From NCBI GenBank assembly GCA_024235935.1, contig JACKLL010000003.1:186001-250000 (forward strand): 64,000 bases of DNA, written 5' to 3'. Positions 27,921-37,700 of this stretch are shown one piece after another. The notes below the pieces were generated by a model. It did not search any database and was not told where the DNA came from. It saw nothing but the letters and a program-made list of their open reading frames with translations. Source of the DNA: Rhodoferax sp. (GTDB lineage Bacteria; Pseudomonadota; Gammaproteobacteria; Burkholderiales; Burkholderiaceae_C). Positions within the stretch are counted from its first letter, which is position 1. Each line of letters starts with the position of its first letter. The position numbers and the translations under genes are program-made.

Positions 27921-29456
27921 TCAGCCCTTCTCGGGGATCGCCGTGACCGGGACGCCCGGCAGCACGCTGCCGCCCCGCCTGCGTCGCATCTGCCCCACAA
28001 AGGCCCAGATCTGCCATAGCATCAAGGCCCCGATCACGGCCAGCAGGGTGGCACTGATCGGGCGGGTGACGAATCCCATGAAGGAGCCACGGCTGAGTAG
28101 CATCTGGCGGCGGAAGTTCTCCTCCAGCATTGGACCGAGGATGAAGCCCAGGATCAGCGGCGCCGGCTCCATGCCCAGCCGCAGGAACGCGTAGCCGACT
28201 GCGCCGAACACCGCCGTTGTCAGCACATCGTCGAGGTTGTTGTTGACGCTGTAGGTGCCGATGCAGCAGAAGAAGATGATCGCCGGGAACAGCACGGTAT
28301 AGGGGATCTTGAACACCGACAGCCAGTACCGGACCAGCGGCACGTTCAGCACCACCAGGAAGCAGTTGCCGATCCACATGCTGGCCACCAGTCCCCAGAA
28401 CAGGTCGGGATGGGTGGCGATCATGTTAGGGCCGGGCTGGATGCCCTTGACGATGAACGCCGCCAGCATCAGCGCCATGATGGCGTTCTCCGGAATGCCG
28501 ATCGCCATCAGCGGAATGAAGCTGGTACGCGCGGCCGCTTCATCCGCCGCGGCCTGACCCGCCACGCCTTCGATCGCGCCGGAGCCGATCTCGTGCTTGA
28601 ACTTGCTGAAGCGTTTGTCCACCGCATAGGCGGCAAACTGCGCGATGGCCGGTCCGCCGCCAGGCAGGATGCCCAGGAATGAACCCACCACACTGCCCCG
28701 AAGCGCGCTGGGGATGATGCGCTTGAACTCGGGCCAGGTCGGCCACAGCGAGATCTTGCCGTTGAAGGGCGTCTGCACATTCTTGCTGTCCAGGTTCTTC
28801 ACCACCTCGGCGATGCCGAAACAGCCCAGCGCAATGCTGATCACGCCGATGCCGTCGGTCAGGAACGGCAGGTCCATCGTGAAGCGGGCGACGCCGCTGT
28901 TCACGTCGGTGCCGACCATGCCCAGCAACACGCCGATCATGGCCATCGCCAGGCCATTGAGCAGGCTGCCGGTGCTCACGAAGCTCACACAGCAAAAGCC
29001 CAGCAGCATCAGCGCGCAATAGTCGGCCGGCCCGAACAGCAGGCCGACCTCGCCCAGCGCCGGCGCCATGGTCGACAGCACCACGATGGCCACCGTGCCG
29101 CCGATGAAGCTCGATATGCCGGCGGTGAACAGGGCCAGTCCGCACTTGCCGTTGAGCGTCATCTGGTAGCCGTCGATGCAGGCCACGATGCTGCTGGCGT
29201 GCGGAATCTTCATCGTGATCGCGCTGACGCTGTCGCCATACTGCGCCCCGTAGTAGATGCCGGCCAGCATGATCAGCGAGCCGCCGGTCGGGATCGAATA
29301 TGTCAGCGGCAGCAACAGGCTGATCGTCGACAGCGGGCCCAGCCCGGGCAAGAGGCCGACCAGAGTGCCGACCACGCAGCCAATGGCGCAGAACATCAGG
29401 TTCTGCAGCGTGAGCGCATGGCCGAAGCCGAACGCAAGGTTGTGCAGGACTTCCAT
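27921..29456 (-). CDS. tctA: Tripartite tricarboxylate transporter large membrane subunit TctA
   Basis: 511-residue TctA, full length. Glycine motifs GTLVGLLPGLGPLST (about 31-45) and GSFLGILPGGGPAIAQFAAY (about 255), plus IYYGAQYGDSVSAI near 67. Twelve or so hydrophobic segments. It follows its TctB partner at 1 bp. Distinct from the tctA at the left edge: similar in layout, differing in many positions, so a paralog with another substrate. Confidence 0.94.
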   Translation of the reverse strand: MEVLHNLAFGFGHALTLQNLMFCAIGCVVGTLVGLLPGLGPLSTISLLLPLTYSIPTGGSLIMLAGIYYGAQYGDSVSAITMKIPHASSIVACIDGYQMTLNGKCGLALFTAGISSFIGGTVAIVVLSTMAPALGEVGLLFGPADYCALMLLGFCCVSFVSTGSLLNGLAMAMIGVLLGMVGTDVNSGVARFTMDLPFLTDGIGVISIALGCFGIAEVVKNLDSKNVQTPFNGKISLWPTWPEFKRIIPSALRGSVVGSFLGILPGGGPAIAQFAAYAVDKRFSKFKHEIGSGAIEGVAGQAAADEAAARTSFIPLMAIGIPENAIMALMLAAFIVKGIQPGPNMIATHPDLFWGLVASMWIGNCFLVVLNVPLVRYWLSVFKIPYTVLFPAIIFFCCIGTYSVNNNLDDVLTTAVFGAVGYAFLRLGMEPAPLILGFILGPMLEENFRRQMLLSRGSFMGFVTRPISATLLAVIGALMLWQIWAFVGQMRRRRGGSVLPGVPVTAIPEKG

Positions 29457-29457
29457 A

Positions 29458-29880
29458 TCAGATCAGCGGCAGGTTCAGGCCGAGCAGGTACTTGAAGCCG
29501 AACGCCACCAGCGTCAGGCCGACCGCGATCTTGACGCTGCGCGCCAGGGACTGGGAGGTTGCGGCGTAGGACGAACAGAACACCATGAAAACAATGCCGA
29601 CGATCATGTTCACATGCTCGGACAGCAGCGCGAAGCCGACCAGGCTGGTCAGGACCAGCGCAATGTTCTTGATGTTGTATCCCAGCGGCACCGGGTCGAG
29701 AAAACGTGCACGCACGACGGTGATCAGGCCGAGGATGAACAGCAGGCTGCTCACCATGAACGGGAACAGGCCGGGACCGGAGCGGCTGAGCTGGCCCATG
29801 TTGTACTTGAACGACGACAGGCCGAACAACATGGCTATTCCCATCAGGAACAGCCCTCGGACAAGATTGCGGTTGCTCAT
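29458..29880 (-). CDS. tctB: Tripartite tricarboxylate transporter small subunit TctB
   Basis: 140 residues with four hydrophobic segments and the family block QLSRSGPGLFPFMVS near residue 32. The ATG at 29878-29880 (MSNRNLVRG) is chosen because a frame starting further upstream adds a non-membrane stretch without homology. It lies 1 bp before tctA. No receptor TctC is adjacent; a two-component system lies upstream in the same direction. Confidence 0.9.
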   Translation of the reverse strand: MSNRNLVRGLFLMGIAMLFGLSSFKYNMGQLSRSGPGLFPFMVSSLLFILGLITVVRARFLDPVPLGYNIKNIALVLTSLVGFALLSEHVNMIVGIVFMVFCSSYAATSQSLARSVKIAVGLTLVAFGFKYLLGLNLPLI

Positions 29881-30042
29881 GGAGATGGCTCCGCGCAGGG
29901 GGAAAAGCGATTCATGGAATGTCTGCCTCGTGGGTTGTGACGAACGCTGCGGATCGTAGTCAACCGGCACGGTTTTGCGGATTACAGTTTGTCCATGTTG
30001 GCGGCGCCTGGCCGCCAGCATGGCGCCTCGCCGACGTGCCGC

Positions 30043-31413
30043 CTAGCTGGCGAGTGCCGGCAAACGGATGCAGACCCGCAGGCCCGGCGCGGCGTCCTCG
30101 AATGCCAGTTGCCCGCCATGCAGCGCGACGATCGCGCGCACGCTGGCCAGACCCAGCCCGTGGCCAGGCGTGGCGCGGTCCAGCCGCACAAAGCGGGTGC
30201 CGAGTTGTGCGCGCTGCTGCGGCGCGATGCCAGGCCCGTTGTCGGTGACGGTCAATGCCAGCATGCCCTCCTGCAGCCGCGTACCGACCGCCACCCGGGC
30301 GCCAGGGCCGGCATACTTCAGCGCGTTGTCCACCAGGTTGACCAGCACGCCGGCAAGCAGGTCCGGATCGCCCAGCACACGGGCCGGCTCGGAAGGCTCC
30401 AAGACCAGCGTGGCCCCGCTGACGCCGTCGTACACCTCCAGCACATCGCGTGCGATGGCGTCGACGGCCACCGGTTCGAACCGGCGCCGCAGCGCACCGG
30501 CTTCGGCCTCGGAGATCTGCAGCAGCTTCTCGAAGACCTGCGTCAGGCCTTCGATATCGGCAATGGCGGCCGACAGCCGCTGCTGAACCGTCGGGTCGAG
30601 ATCGCCCGCATCGGCCACTGCGCGCAGGCGCAGCAAAATGCGCGTCAACGGCGTGCGCAGATTGTGCGCGATGGTGTCCGACACATGGCGCACACCGTTC
30701 ATCAGCGTCTCGATCTGGTCCAGCATCTTGTTGATGTCGCGCCCGAGCAGCGCAAACTCGTCATCGCCATCGACCAGCCCGACGCGCTGCGACATGGCGC
30801 CGGCCGACACCTGCGCCAAGGTGATGCGGATGGCGCCGACCCTGCGTTCCAGCTCCCGGTTGAACAGCAGGAGTCCGCCTGCCAGCAAGACGGCCGCCAC
30901 CGCCACTGCGATCGCGATGCCGTTGGTGACCAGTGCCTCGATCGCCTGCTCGTCGCGCAGATCGTTGCCCACCCACAGCACATGCCCATCCGCCAACCGG
31001 CGCACCATCACGTATGCGGTGATGCCCTGCCCCCCGCGCGACACCCGCCGGCGCATGCCATCGGAGAAATCCTCTTCCTTCGCCATTCGGGCATCGAGAT
31101 TGCCGGCCAGTCGCCGGCCCCCGGAGTCGCTGAGCAGGAACAGTTCAGTATCGAGGTTCTTGCTGTCGTGCAGCGCATCGTCGATACCCTGCTCCAGCGC
31201 CGCCAGCCCGCCATTTTCAAAGTCTGCCTGCAGCTTCTGCTCGACCGCCAGCACCTCGCGCGCCACGCCTTTGTAGACCACGTCGACCGTGCGCAGGTAG
31301 ACGAGGGCAATCGTGGCGGCCATCGTGATCGTCAGCAGCAGCCCGTAGTCCAGCACCAGCCGGATACCCGCCGATCGCCAGGGGCGCCCCTGGCCACTCT
31401 GGATGCGGCTCAC
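30043..31413 (-). CDS. Sensor histidine kinase (HAMP, HisKA, HATPase)
   Basis: 456 residues from GTG 31413. Helix 1 near 18-40, a periplasmic loop of about 125 residues, helix 2 near 165-190, HAMP, then H-box DTIAHNLRTPLTRILL, N-box LVNLVDNALKYAG, G1 DNGPGIAP and G2 GHGLGLASV. The start GTG has a clear GGAGGG site six bases upstream and lies 55 bp after the response regulator; another GTG at 31485 would overlap that gene. The asparagine after the catalytic His (HNLRTP rather than HELRTP) is typical of one kinase subgroup. It pairs with the upstream regulator. Confidence 0.9.
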   Translation of the reverse strand: MSRIQSGQGRPWRSAGIRLVLDYGLLLTITMAATIALVYLRTVDVVYKGVAREVLAVEQKLQADFENGGLAALEQGIDDALHDSKNLDTELFLLSDSGGRRLAGNLDARMAKEEDFSDGMRRRVSRGGQGITAYVMVRRLADGHVLWVGNDLRDEQAIEALVTNGIAIAVAVAAVLLAGGLLLFNRELERRVGAIRITLAQVSAGAMSQRVGLVDGDDEFALLGRDINKMLDQIETLMNGVRHVSDTIAHNLRTPLTRILLRLRAVADAGDLDPTVQQRLSAAIADIEGLTQVFEKLLQISEAEAGALRRRFEPVAVDAIARDVLEVYDGVSGATLVLEPSEPARVLGDPDLLAGVLVNLVDNALKYAGPGARVAVGTRLQEGMLALTVTDNGPGIAPQQRAQLGTRFVRLDRATPGHGLGLASVRAIVALHGGQLAFEDAAPGLRVCIRLPALAS

Positions 31414-31468
31414 TTGCCAACCCTCCGCGCTTCGCGCTGCGGGATTCGCCTTGGGGCGGCCCGGCGGC

Positions 31469-32191
31469 TCATGGCCTCCCCCCACCGACCGTGGTGCCGT
31501 TGGACATCATGTAGCCGGCGCCACGTACGGTATGGATCAGCGGGGCGAGGCCGGGCGTGTCGATCTTGCCGCGCAGACGGCTGACCTGGACATCGACCAC
31601 GTTGGTCTGCGGATCGAACCTGTAGTGCCAGACGGCCTCCAGCAACATCGAGCGTGTCAGCAACTGGCCCGGATGCGTCATGAAGAACACCAGCAGACGA
31701 AACTCCCGCGGCTGCAGCAGGACGGTACGGCTGGCACGCACGACCTGCCGCTCGACCAGATCCACCTGCAGGTCGCCGACCTGAAGCCGCCGCGCCTCGG
31801 GTTCGCGCCGCGCACGTCGCAGCAAGGCTTCGGTGCGCGCCGCCAGTTCGGCAAATGCGAACGGCTTGGTGAGGTAGTCGTCGCCCCCGGCCTTGAGGCC
31901 GCGCACCCGGTCGTCCAGCGCGCTCAGGGCGCTGAGCACCAGCACCGGTGTCGTCTTGCCCAGGTTGCGCAAGGTCGCCAGCACCGACAGGCCATCCACG
32001 CCGTCGGGGAGCATGCGGTCGAGAATGACGGTGTCCCAATCGTGCTCGGTCACTTGCGCGATCGCCTGCGCGCCATCACCACAGACCTGGACCGAATGGC
32101 CCAGCGCACGAAAACCTTGCGCGATGTGTTCGGCGTTGGCGGCGTCATCCTCGACGAGCAAAAGTCGCCAGGCATCCGAATTCAGTGGCAT
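31469..32191 (-). CDS. OmpR/PhoB-family response regulator
   Basis: 240 residues. Receiver domain with the acidic pair in LLLVEDDAAN, phospho-acceptor Asp in TVILDRMLPDG, and Lys in YLTKPFAFAEL; C-terminal winged helix with REFRLLVFFMTHPGQLLTR and VDVQVSRLRGKID. Start ATG at about 32191, before which lies a terminator at 32391-32428. With the downstream kinase and the TctBA genes beyond, the set is laid out like TctDE next to a tricarboxylate transporter. Confidence 0.92.
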   Translation of the reverse strand: MPLNSDAWRLLLVEDDAANAEHIAQGFRALGHSVQVCGDGAQAIAQVTEHDWDTVILDRMLPDGVDGLSVLATLRNLGKTTPVLVLSALSALDDRVRGLKAGGDDYLTKPFAFAELAARTEALLRRARREPEARRLQVGDLQVDLVERQVVRASRTVLLQPREFRLLVFFMTHPGQLLTRSMLLEAVWHYRFDPQTNVVDVQVSRLRGKIDTPGLAPLIHTVRGAGYMMSNGTTVGGGRP

Positions 32192-32390
32192 GGGGTATCC
32201 CGGTGGCTGCCGATCAACAGGTTGCGCATCATGGGGGGGCGAAACCACAGGGTTTGTATCAGTGTCCTGCGTCACGTGCAGGAATGCGCGCAAGTGTCCC
32301 ACAAGGTCTGGACGATTGCGCAAGCGCAGTTGCCTGCGGGCCACACGGCATACATCCCATACGCAGGCGAAGCCTGTTGGCGGGCGGGCA

Positions 32391-32428
32391 AGAAAAAGCC
32401 CTTGCCAATCCTGGACGGGCAAGGGCTT
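32391..32428 (-). terminator. Rho-independent terminator after the RidA-repeat gene
   Basis: On the minus strand AAGCCCTTGCC and GGCAAGGGCTT form an 11-bp stem with a 10-11 base loop followed by TTTTTCTT. It lies 65 bp after the stop of the triple-RidA gene and ends its transcript before the response regulator. Confidence 0.85.
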
Positions 32429-32492
32429 CCCGTTTTCAGCGGGTGGGCGATGGCAGCATTGCGGCCGCGCACCCTGAAAAGGCGTCAGCCCG

Positions 32493-33836
32493 TTACGGGG
32501 CGGTCACCGCCGTGGCGTCGATCTGGATCATCATGCCCTTCTTGGGGAGACGCGCCACGTTGACAAAGGTCTGTGCCGGTTGCGCCACATTCGGGTAGGC
32601 CTTGGCCATGCACGTACGGAACGCCGGTGCGTCGCGGCTGTCCGTGACAAAGACCAGCATCTTGGCGATGTCACGGATCGATGCACCTTGCGCGCCAAGC
32701 AAGGTGCCCAGCGTCTGGACCGTCTGCTGGCACTGCGCCATGAAGTCGCCGGGGAACAGCACTGCGCCGGCAGCGTCGATGGCGCCCTGGCCCGCGACGT
32801 TGAGCGTGCGCCGGGGTCCGGACACGATCACCGCGCTGGGCACCGCCGCGTCGATCTTCGATGGGACCACCTTCTTGACAAATGTCTTCGGATCACTGCC
32901 GGCCGGCAGCGCGGCCATGCCAATCGAGTCGTAGGTGTAGGTCTCGCCAAGCGCACTGAGTTGCGAGATGTTCGCCAGCGTCCCCGGATTCACGAACGCA
33001 TCCTCCTTGGGCAGCTTGCCGCGGCACGCCAGCAGTTCCGCCAGTCCGGCGTCGCCGGCAAGGAAGGTGGTCGAGCGGACGACATCCTTGGCCACCGCTC
33101 CCTCGGCCTTCAGGACCCGCAACAAGTCCTGCTGAAGCCAATCACACTGTTTGGCAAAGTCGCCGGGATACATCGCGACCATCGGTTCACCCGGCTTGTA
33201 CGCAACCGCATGGGCCCCTGAAAAGTAGAAGGTACGGTCAGGCCCGGAGACTTCCAGCACCTCGTTGGCGCCAGGGTTCCACGTACCCAGGGTCTGGGTG
33301 TTGCGGTAGACAGTGAACGCACTGTCGGAAGCGGTATCGGGCAATGCGGCCGTCAACTCCAGTTCGACCAGCATGCCGGCATGGGCCAATTGGGAAATGT
33401 TGGCGGACGTGACGGCCGGCTTCGCTGACGACTTGCCGTAGACCGTATCCAGGCAATCATAGAGAGCTCCGGTGTATCGGCTGTCGGTGATATAGGCACG
33501 GATCACCGTCACGTCATTGAAAGTTGCGCCCCGTGTAGCCAGCATCCGGCCGAGCTTGTCGAGTGAATAGGTGCACTGTGCGGCAAAGTCACCTCGATGG
33601 CGCACGTCGGGCCGCCAGGCGGTCTTGCTCGTCTCTTCCTCGGCTCCAACGCCCCACAGGAAGAGTGATTTGCCCTTGCCACTGACGGCCACGACGTCCG
33701 GATAGCCCCGACTGTCTGCAGCCTTGGCCGCAATGCTTTGCCTCGAGAACGTTGTCTCGGCAGAATGCGCGCCCGAAACACCCAGACAGGCGGCCACTAC
33801 GGCAGCGACGGCGCAACACTTCGATAAATCAGTCAA
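32493..33836 (-). CDS. Exported protein with three tandem RidA/YjgF-like domains
   Basis: 447 residues starting at TTG 33836, with AAAAGGAAA seven bases upstream. A signal peptide (hydrophobic AVAAVVAACLGVSG, cleavage near AHSA-E, residue ~26) is followed by three RidA-like units of about 135 residues. Each has a strand-rich start (LFLWGVGA; FYFSGAHA; LNVAGQGA), a FPGDF or equivalent block (RGDFAAQC, YPGDFAKQC, FPGDFMAQC) and a ..V..TFVN/NISQL end. Classical RidA is a cytoplasmic 14-kDa trimer that hydrolyses reactive imines; here one chain seems to carry the whole trimer and to be exported. The catalytic Arg of RidA is not clearly conserved. Single-gene transcript. Confidence 0.82.
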   Translation of the reverse strand: MTDLSKCCAVAAVVAACLGVSGAHSAETTFSRQSIAAKAADSRGYPDVVAVSGKGKSLFLWGVGAEEETSKTAWRPDVRHRGDFAAQCTYSLDKLGRMLATRGATFNDVTVIRAYITDSRYTGALYDCLDTVYGKSSAKPAVTSANISQLAHAGMLVELELTAALPDTASDSAFTVYRNTQTLGTWNPGANEVLEVSGPDRTFYFSGAHAVAYKPGEPMVAMYPGDFAKQCDWLQQDLLRVLKAEGAVAKDVVRSTTFLAGDAGLAELLACRGKLPKEDAFVNPGTLANISQLSALGETYTYDSIGMAALPAGSDPKTFVKKVVPSKIDAAVPSAVIVSGPRRTLNVAGQGAIDAAGAVLFPGDFMAQCQQTVQTLGTLLGAQGASIRDIAKMLVFVTDSRDAPAFRTCMAKAYPNVAQPAQTFVNVARLPKKGMMIQIDATAVTAP

Positions 33837-34092
33837 CTTGCATTTCCTTTTCAGTTAGAGAGAAATTTTCTTGTCCATCGACATTCGCCCTTCGGACCAC
33901 AAGAACCCGATTTGCTGAACGCTCACCAACAATGTGCGCGACACCGACGACGGACAAGGCGTATCAGCAAGCACCATGCCGAGTCCACCAAAAGCCCTTG
34001 GACACCGCGAACGCCCACGTCAGCGATGCGCATTCAGCCGTAGCAAGTGACAAGAAAGCCATGCATTCGCCTTTTATGCACATCTTCATTTT

Positions 34093-34117
34093 TGTGCATT
34101 TATTAGTCTAATGCACA
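34093..34117. repeat. Inverted repeat, operator-like
   Basis: TGTGCATT, nine bases, AATGCACA: perfect 8-bp arms in an AT-rich setting, with two more partial copies of the TGCAC core close by (near 34077 and 34122). It looks like a binding site for a dimeric regulator, but no gene starts in a clear position relative to it. Confidence 0.45.
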
Positions 34118-34529
34118 TAAACGTGCATCAGGACGCGGGAAAACCCGAGGACCTCTCCACGTGTGCAACAGCGAACGATCAACCCCGCCAGCCAAAGTTC
34201 GCCATCGGCACCCGGATGGAATCGCGTCCCCGTCTCACAGTCGATGAAAGCCCCGGTATCCACGCTGCGTTGGCGCAACAGTGCCTGCGATGGCCGCGCA
34301 GCCGCGCAATTCGGCTTGCAGCCAATCGCGGCCTTTACACGTGCCATTCAGGAAATCGGGACAGGATCGCGTTCGCGCTGGTCAATACGGCGTGAACTGT
34401 TCGGAGCGATAGTCGATGGCGTTGGCAGAAAGGCGAACCTGACAACCCGCAGCCATGTCCCTGCCAGACCCATCCACTGCGGGGGCAGCAACCGCGCATC
34501 AGGGCATGGAACACATCATGGGAAGCAAG

Positions 34530-34570
34530 AAAGAAAAAAGCCGTTGCGAATCACTGATTTGCAACGGCTT
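34530..34570 (-). terminator. Rho-independent terminator after the island operon
   Basis: On the minus strand AAGCCGTTGC / GCAACGGCTT form a 10-bp stem with a 13-base loop, followed by TTTTTTCTTTC. It lies 190 bp past the stop of the DUF499 gene and would end the 17-kb defence operon. Confidence 0.8.
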
Positions 34571-34656
34571 CATCCATTTGATGGCGGGTGGACGTCTTAC
34601 AAATCATCCGCTGCATACCGCATTAAACCTAGATTTCCTGATTTGACAAAAACAGA

Positions 34657-34677
34657 ATACCCCCATAAATACCCCCA
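34657..34677. repeat. Two ATACCCCCA direct repeats, 12-bp period
   Basis: ATACCCCCA, TAA, ATACCCCCA. On the minus strand this reads as two TGGGGGTAT boxes, a pattern often seen near attachment sites of tyrosine-recombinase elements, where such boxes act as arm sites. No integrase is in the window, so the role is inferred. Confidence 0.4.
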
Positions 34678-34758
34678 ACGCATCGATCCGCTTCACGTGT
34701 ACGACGGCCGAAAGGATCACCGGTTGTTCATTCTTGGCTGCCATGTAACCCGCGATGA

Positions 34759-37700
34759 TCATTCGGCCTCGAACCCTTGCGCGTCAAATCTGAGAGTCCT
34801 GCCGTTCTCAGTCACGATGCGCACGACATGCTCGGGCACACCATCCGGTATCTCGGCGTTGATTTCCAGGGTCACCTTGACGTTCGCGCCTACCAAGCCC
34901 GTCAAGTGCGCGATGACCTCGGAAGCAATCTGGCCAGCGTCTCGCCCCACCCGCTCTGCATCTAGTTGGACGGTGCCGTAATACCTCTTTGGCAAGGCCT
35001 TCGTCGGCGTCGGATTGGGCCCTGGCCCCGGGCCAAGGCCAGGACCTGGGCCTGGATCCGGTTGATGACCGGGCCCCGGTCCCGGCGGCGGCGTCTGCTG
35101 ATCAATTTGTGCACGCGCCACTTCTGGCCTGACCAGCAGCCCTTTGTCGTCCGGCGTCAACAGCACCTGGGTGTTGCCACGCAGGCCGCGGTAGCGCTTT
35201 CCGTCCTCGTCGTAGCCTTCTGCGTACGCAAACCCGTCCTGTTCCCAAGTCAGCAGCGAGACGCCCACACGCGCGGCCTCGGCCAGCACCATCGGTCGCT
35301 GAAGGCGCGGCAGGTACAGATAGCTCGCAAAGTCCTGGGCCAACTGGAAGACGGACACGTGGTTGCCGCGCCAGAGCGGGGTCTTGTCCATTTCCATCCG
35401 CAAACGCGTTGCACCAAGGGCTGATATCAGAAGCTCGTCGCTGCGCAGCTTCTTGCTGGCGCGCGGCGCCAGTGCGTCCTGGCCGGTCAGTCGAATGGCT
35501 TCCCAGCTCAACGGCGCCTGCGGCGTGGCCTGTACAGGCACCAGCAGCCACTGGTAGGTCTCGGGCATGCGTGCTGCTACGGCGCTATCTGCGGCCTTCA
35601 GTTGCGTTTCTGCCTGGGTCACCTGGTTGGGTGTGAGGTTCAGCCCCTGCTTCTCGCTGACAATCGATTTCCATGCCAGGAACTTGCGGATGGCTTCGTC
35701 CAGATCCTGCAGCCGCGTCGCATCGGCCGCCAAGAATACGATGGTGTTGCGCATTAGACGCGGCGCATTGCCGCGCGACTCCAGCACGGCCTTGGCCGCC
35801 AGCTCTGCAGGGCTGCTGCCCGCCTTGGAGTAAGTCTGATCTGGGCCCAGCACCACCAGGCGCGCGTCCATCTCGTCCGGAACGTCGGCACCGCTAACTG
35901 GCATCACGTGCGTGCGCTCGAAGTCACCACGCTGCTCCAGGTCCTTGCGCAGGCGCTGCTCCAACTCATGCACCACCTTCTCGGGCTCTCTCAGAAGTTG
36001 GTTGGTGCGGTCGCCGGCCAGCTTGGTGACCGTCGGCTGGGTCGAGTACCAATAGCGGGTGCCGTCCTGGTACAGGTACGTGGCTGCGGCAGAGAGCCGG
36101 CGAAGGGCATCGCCAAACACCGCCACGTTCTCACCAGGCATCACGCAGCCCAGCTTCACCCTCCGGTCCTCCAGGCCCATGTTGGCGGCACCGCTCAGCG
36201 GGGCTGAGCCCATGTACACAGTGCGCGCCACACGCCGGCAGGCCGAGAACTTGCCTAAGTTCGGTACCTCGCCGTCGATGCGTAGGGGCAATGCGTTCGG
36301 CCCGTCCACGTCGCTCTCGATGATCGGCTTCCATGTGTCCGACAAGTAGCGCGTCAGCTCATCCCTGACGCGCGTGTCGTCGATGGGAATCGTCGCCGGC
36401 AGGATCAGCGGGTTCTTGTCTCCTCGCTCCCACAGGCTGTGGATCACGCCGGCCATCAATCGCAGCACCCCGCGCGTGCGCTGAAACTTCACCAATGATG
36501 CCCAGTCCTTGTAGAGCCGGTCGAACACCTCAGGGTGGATCGGATATGCAGCGCGAATGCGCTTCTCGTAGTCCGAGTCGCGACACTCGCTCGGGAACTC
36601 CTGGTGCTGGGCCTGGTACAGATCGGCGAAGGCCCTGGCCACCACGTCGCGCTGCTTGAAATGCTCAGGATCCAGCATCGGCTCGAACAAGCGGCGTCGA
36701 ACGATTTCAAAGCCCTCTTCCGCCGTGGCCGGCGTCCACGACGACTCCAGCCGCGCCACTACGTTGCGCAGCCGTGCCAGCGCCGCGCGGCCTCTCTCGC
36801 CACCCACCTCTTCATCGTCGGCTTGCGCATGCGGAGAAGTCGCGGTATCCGACGCCGGAAGCGACACCACCAAGAGGCAGGACTTCGCCAACTTGGCCGA
36901 TTCGGTCAGCGCCTGAGCGAAGGAGAACTGCGTCTCGAATCCGCCCGCTGGCAGGTCGCTCTGGTCATGCAGCTGCCGCGCATAGGCCACCCACTCATCC
37001 ACCAGGATGATGCTCGGCCCGTACGTGTTGAACAGCTCGCGAAGCATGTCGCCGGGGTTGGTGGCCCGCTCGTCATCTTCAGCCACCCGGGCATATGCTT
37101 CCTTGCCCCCTAACTGCCACGCCAGCTCGCCCCACAGCGTGCGCACCACGGTGCCGTCGGGCTTGCGCGACGGGTTGCCGGGCGAGATCTTGTTGCCGAC
37201 CAACACCACGCGCTTGGCCTTGATCAGCTTGCTGACCCCTGCCTCCTTCATCAGCTCTTCAACGCCCAGCAGCTCGCTGGCCGCAGCACCCGAGAACAGG
37301 TGGTAAAGAGCCAGCATCGAGTGTGTTTTGCCGCCGCCGAAGTTGGTCTGCAACTGCACAACCGGGTCGCCGCCACTGCCGTCGATGCGCCGCAGCGCGC
37401 CTACCAGAAGTCGCTTCAGGCTCTCGGTCAGGTAGGTACGGCGGAAGAACTCTCGCGGGTTGCGGTACTCGTCCGAACCCTCGTTCAGGTGAACCTGCCA
37501 TAAGTCGGCAGCGAACTCGGCCTGCTGGTAGCGTCCGCTGGCAACGTCCTTGTGCGGTGTGATCACTTCACGCCAGGGCTTCAGCACGGCGTTTGCCTGG
37601 CTCTCCAGTGGCAGGTTCGCCGTCTTGCGGCGCTCACCCCGGGCCTGTTCGTCGCCTACCAGCCGTCGCAGTTCCATCTTGAGGCGCCGGACTTCCTCCG

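Larger units (their letters stand above)
33837..34758. other. Gene-poor stretch at the presumed island edge
   Basis: About 920 bp with no gene I can support. Short open frames on both strands (for example from 34111 on plus) show no family resemblance, no ribosome-binding site and no coding bias. The stretch holds a 25-bp operator-like inverted repeat, a terminator facing the island operon and a pair of direct repeats, each listed separately. AT content rises around 33.84-34.12 kb and 34.60-34.68 kb compared with both sides. Confidence 0.6.

Noticed and set aside
34111..34395. Short plus-strand frame beginning inside the inverted repeat
   Set aside because: No ribosome site, no recognisable domain, and overlapping frames on the other strand are equally open.
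34620..34700. Remnant integrase gene near the island edge
   Set aside because: Repeats recall attachment sites, but no translated frame shows integrase motifs.
35010..35100. Possible tandem repeat array
   Set aside because: The repetitive DNA encodes the Pro-Gly linker inside the DUF499 protein; it is coding low complexity.
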